Positions 11,966-24,000 of a stretch of DNA of 64,000 bases are shown here, piece after piece. Under the pieces are notes generated by a model. The model worked only from the letters and a program-made list of their open reading frames with translations. It searched no databases and was not told where the DNA came from. The position numbers were made by a program, and so were the translations under genes. This DNA comes from Petrosia ficiformis (taxonomy: Eukaryota; Porifera; Demospongiae; Haplosclerida; Petrosiidae): assembly GCA_947044365.1 (NCBI GenBank), contig OX345636.1:38629200-38693199 (forward strand). Direction: 5' to 3'. Position 1 is the stretch's first letter. Every line of letters starts with the position of its first letter.

Positions 11966-12187
11966 GCATTTGTTACTGTATTACTAGTGGAAATAATTAA
12001 AAGAAAAGGAAGGTATATACTTCATTATGTCAAAAGATTTATGTATAATAAATATTATGCATGTTTATAATTATGTACATATGTTATTGTATGTATGTAT
12101 TGATGCACATTCATATGTATGTATGTGTATATAATATACATAAGCATGTTGTATGTTTGAATATGTATGCACCATGCATGTATGTAT

Positions 12188-13171
12188 TAGTGTTGTTCTA
12201 GTTCTATTTATTTTAAAAGTTCCAGTTCTAGTTCTGGAACTTTTTTGTTGTTGTTTATAGTTCCAGTTATAGTTCCAGAACCTTTATTTTGATAATTTTA
12301 GTTCTAGTTACAGTTCCAGAACCTTTATTTTCATTATTTTAGTTCCAGTTATAGTTCCAGAACCTTTATTTTGATACTTTAGTTCTAGTTACAGTTCTGT
12401 TTTATTGTCTTAATACTAGTTCCATGGTGCCAGTTGCTGGTACTCATCAGCTGTGCACGATATCATTATCAAAACAAGTACCCTTCCAACTTCAAAGAAA
12501 ATGTTATATTACTGGCATTTCTGATACACTGCAAAAACAAAATAGTTAAAATAACTAATTTAATGATTAGTACAGTTGCAAGGATTTAAGAATTAGTTTG
12601 TTGTTCATGATACATACATATAATACCATAGATACTTTGTACTAATTATATTCAATAACAATTGAATCACTATAATTTAGGGTGCTGTCTACTCATATTT
12701 CATGTCAAAGATTTGGTATTATTTATACTAAAGTATATGTAATTGTATCTGGCCGTCAAAAGGATTTGTAAACCTGTAAACACATAATGTAATTTATGCA
12801 TTCCAATATTTGGTGCACATTATGTCGTAGTAACATCATGCATGTAGCCACAACATCCTCTAAGACAATTGACAATCTAAATTGAAACTCATGCTTTTTC
12901 TTGCAACTGTACTAACCAATAAAATGGTTATTTTAACGATTTAGTTTTTGCAGTGTACTGTATTAATTAAAGTTCTATTGGAAAAATTTAGTTCTAATAC
13001 CAATTCTAGTTCTTAACAAAATATATTTTTAGTTCTAGTACCAATTCCAGTTCTTAACAAAATATTTTTTTAGTTCTAGTACCAATTCTAGTTCTTGGTA
13101 CTAGAACTAAAATAAAAAGGCCATAACTAAAATTATATTAGTTCTAGTACCCAAGAACTAGAACAACACTA
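12188..13171. mobile_element. Foldback element with GTTCTAGTTCCAG-type satellite arms, inserted in TATG repeat
   Basis: Ends are inverted copies: TAGTGTTGTTCTAGTTCT at 12188 and its complement ending at 13171. Both arms are arrays of GTTCTAGTT/CCAGTT-type units, about 230 bp on the left and 210 bp on the right. The DNA on either side is TATG tetranucleotide repeat, so the element sits inside the microsatellite. There is no coding capacity. The family is not recognised. Confidence 0.7.
12527..12955. mobile_element. MITE nested inside the foldback element
   Basis: 429 bp starting CACTGCAAAAAC and ending GTTTTTGCAGTG, flanked by TA on both sides (12525-12526 and 12956-12957). The inverted termini extend about 55 bp with mismatches (TTAGTACAGTTGCAAG near the left end, its complement near the right). 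TA target and CACTGCAAAA ends suggest a mariner/Tc1-like non-autonomous family. Related copies lie at 61217-62310 and 63582-63865. Confidence 0.78.
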
Positions 13172-13241
13172 GTATGTATGCGATGTATGTATGTAAGTAT
13201 GTATGTATGTATGTATGTCTGTATGTATGTATGTAAGTATG

Positions 13242-13292
<51 letters not shown>

Positions 13293-13365
13293 TTATGCGT
13301 GTATGTGCATATATGCAGTAAGTATGTATGTATGTGTGAATGTATGTATGTGTGTTGTTTTAGTT
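13172..13365. repeat. TATG tetranucleotide microsatellite
   Basis: Interrupted GTAT units continuing the array that flanks the foldback element on its other side. A short open frame on the minus strand is repeat-derived. Confidence 0.95.
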
Positions 13366-13381
13366 TGGCATTAATGACCAC

Positions 13382-14085
13382 TTTTAGTTATAGTCATAGT
13401 ATGACTAGTGTTGATTAAATTAACTAAGGATTACTAAACGGTGTATGTATGTAACAGCCTGGGAACAACCCACCTTTAGGTAACTGATGGTTCCCACATA
13501 CTCCTGGTAATAGTGGTTTAGTGATTGTTGTTGCTTTTGTAAGGAGCTATACCATCCATGAGTAGAAGCACATCAGTATGCTTGCTATGTACTGAAGTGA
13601 AGTCTTTGTGAGTTCATTCTTTCATTCATTCGTCTATTATTAAATTCATTCATTATAGCACGAGGTGACTGCATAGTCTCAGTCTATGTTTGTTCATAAA
13701 AAACAGTTTTTCTACTCTCAGTCACAGTGGTGTCTACACGACGCCAAACATCGAAATCGATAAGTGCTTAAAGAAGAAGAGTGTATGTATGCAGTTTGTA
13801 CATATGTATGCAGTATGTATGCATGTATACATAACAATATATAATTATGTTCAATGAACATAATTATATACATACATATGTATGTAATATTGCCATCAAT
13901 GGATTATGACTATCACTGAATGTATATCTGATATAGTGTGAAGACATGGTGTAAGAGATTCTAAGTGTTTATATTATCTAGGAAGAGACTATGTTACAAA
14001 TCTTCACCCAACACAACTGTAATTACATTCACTTCACAAATCGGGGCTCGGTCAAATAATGGGCGTGGCGCGTAAAAGAACGTGC
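13382..14085. other. Non-coding stretch left of the P-type element
   Basis: No supported gene. Contains short GTAT runs around 13780-13830 and a local palindrome near 13848-13866 (TTCAATGAACATAATTATA). Otherwise featureless. Confidence 0.5.
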
Positions 14086-14390
14086 GTATGAGCATAGATT
14101 ATATAGACTATGTATAAGGGATTGGAAACGGCGCACGTGATCCCATAGCATCAATGCATAAGTCTGTGACGCACTCCGTGTCCCCAGAAATCAATTAAAT
14201 TTTATTACTTAGTGGTGAGGACTGATCATAGAAAAAACACCATTCCTTGCTGAAACTGGACTATTAAGGTGTTTTTTCTTGATATACATATTGCTATTGT
14301 ATCGTTTTAACATCTCAATTGCTAAAACATTAGCAACAAATCATTTAAGATGTTAAAAACTATTGTTTTTTAGTACATATCATAACGAAA

Positions 14391-15017
14391 ATGGGTTTTG
14401 CGACTCTTACTTCTTTTAATAACAGTTCTGTTGCAATATTCCCATGTAAGTTTTGTTACTGAATAAAAATACATGGGTTTAAAACAAATATAGAGAAAAA
14501 AGTTACCGTTTAGATGTAGAAAATCCAGTTGAAACGGTTAAGAGGTACTTATACTTTGGGGACTCTAAGCAGTGTGGTAGGTCATATAGTTCAATACTGC
14601 AGTTTTCTAGCTGAAGGTATAGCACTCCTATGTTGGTTGGTGATAGTCAATTAGTTTAACAAAAGTATTCTTTAATGATACACGATTTAAAACAAGTTCT
14701 TTACCAGTCTTGCATGCATAGCGCATTGTATTTAGAGGGGAGGGACTGGCTATGCGAGCAAAAAACGCAACAATGTTATGTTTGTTATTTATGTAGATGG
14801 GTAAAAGAAAGTTCAGATTGTATAACCGCAAGGGTAGAATGTCAAGTAAATTTAATTCTAAATCTCTACTTGTGAGTTTTCCTAAAACAGTTTATCTTCT
14901 GTCTCCATTCCAATCATTGTTTATCTTGAGAGAAAGATTGCAATCAACAGATTCATTACCTAAAGGTTATTCATGCACATTATTACCCTTTTACATTATT
15001 ATTAATTATATTAACAG
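14391..15017 (+). other. Probable 5' exons of the P-type transposase, structure unresolved
   Basis: Possible short exons: an ATG at 14391 followed by about 19 codons and a donor CCAT|GTAAGT; an ATG after TTTATGTAG at 14797 with an open basic stretch (MGKRKFRLYNRK); and an exon near 14894-14963 ending CCTAAAG|GTTATT in phase 1, which matches the next exon. I cannot make one unbroken chain and do not see a THAP finger. A small stem with arms GAAAAAACACC and GGTGTTTTTTC lies at about 14230-14280. Confidence 0.4.
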
Positions 15018-18000
15018 ATTGGTTAGACATTGATGATGACATCTCTTGTGCAATAACATTTCGAAAACTTTACAATCCCGAACATAACATCTTCCTGTCA
15101 CTCAGAATCCATCATAATGGTTCGTGGAAACTCACAATAGATAAAACCATTCTTGACACAATCAGGTGTACCTTACTGAGGGATTTACCTAAACAGATAA
15201 ATTGTGTATCAGATGTTGTAGCGATCTTTAAAGTTATTGACAGTTCTCACCTTTGTTATGGCAACCTAGAACCTAAATTTTGTAGTTTGCAAATAAAATC
15301 AGGTTAGTAGTTGTACTCTATACTCCATGACTATTGTAATTTCAACAGCCATGCCAGTTAGTTAATAGCCATGCCAGTTAGTGAAATTGAGTTTCTCACT
15401 AACCAGAACACTTGAAAATGTAATAATAGCCATGCCAGTTAGTGATATTCAGTTTCTCACTAACCAGAACACTTGAACATGTGATAATAGCCATGCCAGT
15501 TAGTTAATAGCCATGCCAGTTAGTGAAATTGAGTTTCTCACTAACCAGAACACTTGAAAATGTAATAATAGCCATGCCATTTAGTGATATTCAGTTTCTC
15601 ACTAACCAGAACACTTGAACATGTGATAATAGCCATGCCAGTTAGTTAATAGCCATGCCAGTTAGTGAAATTGAGTTTCTCACTAACCAGAACACTTGAA
15701 AATGTAATAATAGCCATGCCATTTAGTGATATTGAGTTTCTCACTAACCAGAACACTTGAACATGTGATAATAGCCATGCCAGTTAGTGAAATTGAGTTT
15801 CTCACTAACCAGAACACTTGAAAATGTAATAATAGCCATGCCAGTTAGTGATATTCAGTTTCTCACTAACCAGAACACTTGAACATGTGATAATAGCCAT
15901 GCCAGTTAGTTAATAGCCATGCCAGTTAGTGAAATTGAGTTTCTCACTAACCAGAACACTTGAAAATGTAATAATAGCCATGCCATTTAGTGATATTCAG
16001 TTTCTCACTAACCAGAACACTTGAACATGTGATAATAGCCATGCTAGTTAGTGATATTCAGTTTCTCACTAACCAGAACACTTGAACATGTGATAATAGC
16101 CATGCCAGTTAGTGATATTCAGTTTCTCACTAACCAGAACACTTGAACATGTAATAATAGCCATGCCAGTTAGTGATATTCAGTTTCTCACTAACCAGAA
16201 CACTTGAACATGTAATAATAGCCATGCCAGTTAGTGATATTCAGTTTCTCACTAACCAGAACACTTGAAAATGTAATAATAGCCATGCCAGTTAAGTTTC
16301 TCCTAACCAATGCCTGTTTGCTTTGAAGGTGACAGCATTTTCATATAATCATGGTTATAACACCTACTTGAAAATACACTGTATAAGTCTGTTACAACTT
16401 GAGCACATGTACTGCCTGTGAGAAGAATCCTACTGAATCTGCATTTCTGAACTTCTGTGATCCAAATAGTAAGTACATTTCTCATTCTAAAGGGTATATT
16501 GTTTTATTTAAAACAATAATCTTATATGTTCACTAGTACTTATATACATACACCCACATTGAGGAGAGGGATCATGACTGCAGAATTAGGTTTGTTGTTA
16601 ATGTAATTATAGCTGTTGTGTGTTCTGTTAATTAGCGTTGTTTGTATGAATTGTGCTAAATATAGCTATTATTGTCTCCTTATAAGTCAACTGCATTAAG
16701 AATGTTTTGCAAGCAATAATTCTTTGTTGTATATTGAAGTCTGTTAACTTTATGCATCACACTATACTTATGATAGGAAAAAGAATTCGATCTTCTGATA
16801 ATCGAGGTTCTCTAACTGAAGAACGCTACCATTTGCTTTGTAGTGCAGTAAGAGGAAATCCTGATTGTAGTAACGATGTTGATGAGTTTACTCGAACGAA
16901 CTTAAGTTATCTTTATGAGAATAGTTGTCAGACAAAGCCTAAGTTCACTTTTGACGAAGATAGTAAGACCCTATACAAGATGTGTGGCTCAGAAAAACGA
17001 ATCGTTGTGTCTCGTCAGCGAGCAAAGGCGATAGTAGCTGATCTACACAGACCTTCAGGTGGTGCTTGCTTGATTTCGCTTAGTACTTGTCGTAAAAGAT
17101 TGCTTCTCAAAATATTGTCGGTTATTACCTTTGACAAGTAAACACACTCTACATGTTGTCACTGCTCTTCATGATATTTTCATTTAATTTGACTCCCCTC
17201 AAATTTTGCAAAGCGACAATGGTGGTGAGTTTACTAGGAACATAATTAAAGAGTTGTGTAATGGTTTAAGTGTAAACATTATACACGGTCAACCATATCA
17301 CCCCCAAACACAAGGTCAGGTTGAAAATCTAAATGGACAAGTAAAGAGTGTCCTCAAGCACAGACTACTTGACTTTCTTCTCGAAAAGCAAGCATTAGTT
17401 TGGCCATTTCTCCTTCCAGAAGTAGCATTTTGGCTTAATAGTTCCTGGAATTCATCAACAAACATTACTGCATTTGAAGCTTTCTTTGGAAGAAAATGCA
17501 ACCAATTCTCCAACAAGAAAGACGGAAGCCAATTGGTGGTCTTGCCCTCCGATAAATACCTGATGTGGATGTCGGTGAGCATGCATATAGGATCTTCCTA
17601 TACAAATGACACTGACTTGAGGAGCAGTCAGCAATTTCAAGATACACATGATTTTTGGACTGTTGAGAAATCAGAAGACCTTCACAGTAGTAATGTCACA
17701 GCAATGGCACAGAAATGTCTTACATTAGAAGATGTAGAGGAGCTTAACTCAAGCTTATCACAATTGAATAGAAATAGAGCAGAGTTACGCATGAATGTGC
17801 TTGAGCATTCTGAATGGCGTTACTATAAAAAATACTTTGCTCAAGTCAAAAAGTATGATGGAAGGAAATACAATGTTGGCGATGAAGTCTACTTCAAGAA
17901 GCCTGATCAGTATGGCCTGGTGACTTTTGCTAATGTAGTAGGTGTATTGAAACAGTGCCTTCCATGTGAATATTATGCAATTGATTACAAAAATAGCACT

Positions 18001-21000
18001 GGAGACCCATGATGATGATAAGCAGAACATCGACTAATAGCAGTTGCATCGAACCAATCCCAGTCGCTGCTAGTGCCTCCGATAGCATCACTGAATACAG
18101 TTTGAGATTACGTGAGCAAGTACATTCTGGCTCAATCCAGAGTATTCCAAACTCTACGCCCACCAGTCCTGAGAACATATTGAATCAAATTTCAGGTCAG
18201 AACAGTAGAGTCAACGATACATCTTTTCTGATAGATATGTTCTCAATGGCATGTGATGTTGGCTTTTTGAGTTACTATTGCAGTGGTAGTTCTTACAAGG
18301 CATTCCGAGATGATTGTTCCATTAGATATTCTTTGATTGTTGGTACTTTAAATGAGTTAAAGTTCTCGCATTATTTATCTGAAATACAGATATGGGAAGA
18401 ATCACGGATTCAAAACACCCAAATCTTCTCATTCTGTATCCACAGGAAAGAATTGCTGTCTTTTTTGGGTGTATCACATTCATGTGTACATTGCATTCAA
18501 CTCCTGAAACCTTGCCAACATATATGCTGCAAGGAGTGGTATGAAAGAGCCGGAAAATCCTGTGGATTCTTCATTGCAACAAAAGGTAATAATCCTCCAA
18601 ATACCGAAGATATGGGGAGTGAAATATTACGTAATGAAAATACAAGCAAGAGACAGAAGGAAGATGAAGAATGTAGTTTTGAACATCCAGTAAAGAGATC
18701 AAAGCATAGTTGTATGTTATCTATGAAGACACCCGGCAAACAATCATCACATAGGTCGTTGGGAGCAAAAGCAAAAAAAAATGGAAAGCATAAAAGTTCA
18801 ATAATGTTGAGAGCTACTACAACTTTTCCTGAGCAATTATTCTTTATGTCCCCTACTTCAAACCTTGCTGTTTTGTCCACACAGCGTCTTGCCTCACTTG
18901 TATGTGGTCTAATGCAGCAAAACATTCCAGAACAAATAGTTACATGTGCAAGGGAAAGCCTTCAACTTTGGTCACAATTAAGCTCCTCCGAGAAAACCAA
19001 TCTTTCAACCAATATCCGCTATGCTGCATGTGTCATAGGTCAAAAAATGTTCAGAATCATTTCCACATATTACATGGTTGCAATCTCAAGGTCAGTCAAA
19101 TCTATGTGGTTTGTGTGCTTTGAATAATTTATTGGTAAAACCATTTCTTGTACTGATCAACTGGATGACATTGCTGATGAGATGTGGTTAAGGCAGTTTT
19201 CTGACTTTGGCTTAAAAATAACAGACAGGGTGCAACAGTAGGAGATTACGCTTTTCATGTCTTAGATAAGGTGGTAGAGATTAATGGAGATTCATTAGTG
19301 TGCCTCACCCCTAAGATTAGATCACTGCTTGATGGTAGACTCTACAAGTTCAACAGATCAACTACTAGATATTTTCAATTGTGAACAACAATTTTGTAAT
19401 AGCTTTCTTGTAGTAGAGAAGCATTATCACTACATATGCATTCACATCGAAAGTCAGCCACACACTATATGGCTGGTGGATTCCAAACAGAATAAGGCAA
19501 AGGTGATATCTGTACATCAGTTATCCCAATATCTCAAACGACAATTTGGCGATTCCAGTGAATTTTCATCTACAGCAACATAACAGTAATCACATAGCCA
19601 CTGCATCTTCTGTGGTACCACCAGACATAAACAGTACTAAAACAAATGAAGGACCATCAGGTATATAATAGACTAGTATTATTACTTATTCAGTTTATGA
19701 TTTTTAAAGCTAAACAGTTAACATGTGCAGCAGAAGTTTCCACAGAAAGGAAAGTGCAAGAGTCAAAATCTTTATCTTCACCTAGTAAGCAGTAAATAAT
19801 TCATTGGGTGCAGATTCATGAAAGTTTAATTGAATTTAGGAGTCCACGATGATGAAATTATATTGGTACTAAGGACTGAAAGAAACATAGAGGTGAAACT
19901 TACTGCCTATGATCTAAGACTTGTTTTTTCATGTGAAGAATGGTTGAATGACAAGGTAATATATATAGGTGCATTACATGTGCAATTGTGCATCTATCCT
20001 TACATTGCTTGAATCTCTTAGCACAGAATGATTTTCAGTGCTTCTATAATAATTATAATTATAGTCTGTTATACTACCATGCATAGATTATCAATTATAT
20101 ATGATGAAGTTGTTAAATGTAGAGCAAAGTCACTCAGTACTTGTGAGTTACACTTAAAGCTCTAAGTTATATATTATCTTCTTTTTTTGTCAAATATAAT
20201 CAGTCTGGAAGAAGTAAAACATTATGTTTGACATCATTCTTTTATCCATCACTTCTTCAATCCAGTGGAGGTAATACATCTTGGGAGATAGCTGCAAGTC
20301 ATATTGATGTAATTCTGTTTAAAATGTGACTTAAGCATATATAAATATTACACCACAAATGTTTTACATCTAGGAAGAGCTTAGTCAATTAAGAAGACTG
20401 CTGATTCCTATTAATACTGCAAAACATTGGATACTTGTGGTATGCATTGAGCTTTATGTAGTATATATTAATAATTTATAATGCTAATATTTGTTATTAT
20501 AGGAAATAGATTTGTGTAAAAGAATTATACGGTACTATGATCCTTTAAATGTACCAATCAAATTTAACTTGAAGTCAATAATTTATCCTATCAGGTACTT
20601 GATTCTCTCGTACTAAATAAATATTTCAATTGAATTCCTATGAATAATTTAGAGATAAATCTTCTCTATACTCTAATAATTTAGCAAACTTCTTGAGAAA
20701 GTGTATTGGAGAAATGGAAAGAAGAGAGATATTCATAAATGGTCCATTGAAAAGATAATGGTACATACATTAATTGTAAATAGTTACCTGTTAATTCAGG
20801 AAAAATCACACCAAACAAATGGAAATGATCTAATAATTGATATTTTGGAAATATGTTTAGTATAATCACTTATTATTATTAAAATTGTAGTATGATGATT
20901 ACAAAGGCTTACAATTTGAGGTGAATCCGCTAATATTGAAATATATACATACATATAATATATATATTCATATAATTAAAACTAATTCAAAAGAAAAAGA

Positions 21001-24000
21001 ACTGAACTGTAATTGCCTATTTTACATTTATAACATAATAATTTCAGTCAGAATTGGCTAATCTTAGGAAGTGGCTGACAAGGGAAATAATGTCAAGGTG
21101 AAATCTATAGCTTGTATGTGTGGCAACATTCTATAATAAATACACTATAACAGCTTCACATCAATTTATGTTGATACTCCATCAAATAATTGCTTTCTGT
21201 CGAATGCACTAAAGCTGATGTTGATATAGCTCAGAATGAAGTGAGTGTATGAATTATATACTGTTGATTATAATTATATATGCCATCATTTAAGTTTTTG
21301 CATTGGGAAGAAAGAAAAGGATCGACTATAGAATAATATGATGATGGTGAGAGCTGTACACTTATACTTGTTGTGATATGTGAACATGCTTTAACACAGA
21401 TGACAGCTGTACCAGCCCTGATACTATCACAGAGTTCACAAGTGCTGGTGAAGGTGAAAATGGAAAATTATTAAATGTCAGTAATGCTGATATCAATCCA
21501 TCATGTCCAACAGAATCCGACATAGATGATATTCCAATACTGATGCCAGATATGACTGAAGAAAACACCCCAGAAGAATCATCGGAAGTATTGTTTTTCA
21601 GTACTGCAAAAGATCATGTGAGATCAATTGCGAAATCCAGTGTACTCCAAAGTAGACCACCAGAAAGGTGAATGTAAATACATAATTATTATAAGTAACT
21701 TTTATTTATGAAACTAAAACATATTAGGGATGGACACATTGTGAGAGTGAAGATGATTAATATTTTAAAAAAGAATGAGGTACAACAATCATGGCAGTTA
21801 GAATTATAATAATTATAATTCTGAACATTTTAAAGATTGAACTACAGAAAATTGCTGCATCACCTCAAAGAAGTGTTTTCTTTGAGGTTCTTCGGACAAA
21901 GTGAGTTCGTGATAAAGATACACTGCCAGCAATAACATGGCCATTGTCTCATCCAGTAATGGTAATTCAGCTTTTCACACCATGTATATAATTTAAATCA
22001 CCTGTGTATATTATATAGGTGAATGAAGTATTCTATTACTTGGAGATGTTGGCTGCATCCAAAAAACACAAACACATTCCTCCAAAAGTGATAGTCAAAT
22101 CGATTTTATGGCCAGAGGTATTATGTAATTTTCATATTATATGCTATTGTTATCACTCCTTAAATTTTTACTATAGGCAATGATAAAAATACTTCAAGAA
22201 ACCTTTTCAATTTCAACAGTTCAATCACTGCAGTGTTATCTTGAACATTCCCTAGCTCCAATTGGTTTCAAAGATATTTAAGTTTACATCATAATTCATA
22301 ATGCATTTATTTCATAATTCTTTTGGATAGTGTGAAGATTGTAGTGGCAAAATAATGTTTATTGTTATCCTATATATATGTAATATATATAGTACACTTA
22401 CAGGTCTTATATACAAAAATATAGACCCGAGGTTTAGTGTCCAAGGATGTGATATAGCCTGAGCCTGCGAGGGCTATATCACATCCGAGGACACTAAACC
22501 AAGGTTTTATATTGTTTTATATAAGAACTGTAAGTGTACTATATACAATATATTGTATGCTGATAGATTAAAGATTCACAGGTCTATATACAAAAATATA
22601 AGACCTAACCACATCAAACGGTTGCCATGGTAGCATGCTATATATATATATATATAGACCTGGTACAATATAACAAGAGTTCATATTCATGTAGCCAACT
22701 CAGGTTTTTACTATATCAGGTAGGGGATAGGATAGAAAAGATCATACCTCAATATCATAATCTTTTCTGTTACAACTTACAAGAGTTCGTCGTCACAGTA
22801 CTATCTTCGCGGGAAGTCGCCATTTTACAGCCTGGTTATTTAATAATAGACTAATAATTATTGTGGGCAGGGGCACAACGTTTTTTTAGCATACGCCCTC
22901 CACTAACCAGCACGATCACTAACTGGCACGGCACAGTACAGTACGTCACAAAAATTGTGAAATACTCCTGAAATGTGCAGTGAATAGATGCCAGCAATGT
23001 TCTAATTATCGTAAAACATTACACCAAAAGTTTCTTGGTCGAACAAAAGAAAAAACTGATGATCAGATGACTTCTCCAGCTAGTCATGTAAACTACAGGT
23101 ATACTTTAATGTATCCTTCAATTCAACTACTATACAGTATGTAAATTACACACAGGTATTTACTACCATCTCAATTAAAGGAAAGACTGCATAATATGCA
23201 TGATTCCCTTTGTGCAATGAAAGTCAAGGTTGGTCGTTTGCAAAAACTTAATCAATCTATTCTTGACAGTGCAGTTCAACTTAATGAGGTAGACCACAAA
23301 GATCTGGTTGATTTGATGACACAGTGCAGTAAACAGGTAAACGAGACCTATTCAGAGGACTCTTTTCAAAAAATATTTTGGGATCAGCAAAAAAAAGCAG
23401 CATCTTATTCGAACTCTAAGGCCATGAGATGGCACCCACTAATAATTAAATGGTGCCTGTATTTGCAACATTTCTCTGGTAGTGCATATGAAACTTTGAA
23501 AACATCAGGAATTTTGAAATTGCCATCACAACGCACTCTCCGAGACTATACACATTACATTAAATCAAGTTGTGGTTTTTCAAGTGAGGTCGATAATGAT
23601 TTATTACGAGCTGCTGACTACCATAGTCTTGAGGAATGGCAAAAGTATGTAGGCTTGATAATAGATGAGATTCACATAAAGGAAGATTTGGTGTATGACA
23701 AGCACACTGGAGTTTTGATTGGCTTCACAGCTCTTGGAGATATTAATGATCAGTTATTACAAGTAAATAAAAATTTACTGAATTGAGCTAGCATTTACAT
23801 AATTGTTTTAATATAACATAGTTTGAAAGATCATTAGATGAATCTAAAGTTGAAAAGTCTCTGCCATTAGCAAATACAATCTATGTGTTTATGATAAGAG
23901 GTCTTTTCACATCTTTCCAGTATCCTTTTGTGCAACTTGCTTGTAAAGACATGACTGGTTAGTTATTTATCATGGTTACAATAATTGTTATAATCTAAGA

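Larger units (their letters stand above)
15349..22932 (+). mobile_element. Nested integrase/ULP1 element (Ginger-like), decayed
   Basis: Its ends are defined by an inverted match of about 15 bp: GCCATGCCAGTTAGT at the left and GCCGTGCCAGTTAGT read inward from the right. ACAG abuts both sides (15345-15348 and 22933-22936), giving a possible 3-4 bp target duplication. Removing the interval leaves an intron acceptor in the correct phase for the P transposase, which supports these borders. Contents are a 61-bp minisatellite, a gypsy-type integrase, a ULP1-like protease and a foldback repeat. Integrase plus a cysteine protease recalls Ginger DNA transposons; the assignment is tentative. Confidence 0.65.

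Noticed and set aside
11455..12070. Four overlapping open frames of 147-184 codons on both strands
   Set aside because: Composed entirely of tetranucleotide-repeat translation; no codon-level or domain evidence.
14391..15017. A THAP zinc finger at the N-terminus of the P-type transposase
   Set aside because: No C-x2-4-C ... C-x2-H arrangement is visible in the candidate exons; the N-terminal model remains open.
15349..16311. Regular direct repeats resembling a CRISPR array
   Set aside because: Units are 61/81 bp with no constant spacer size and no variable spacers; the sequence is eukaryotic and the array is a minisatellite at a transposon end.
17316..17649. Minus-strand frames opposite the integrase
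   Set aside because: Antisense to a recognised integrase core, no domain, no splice support.
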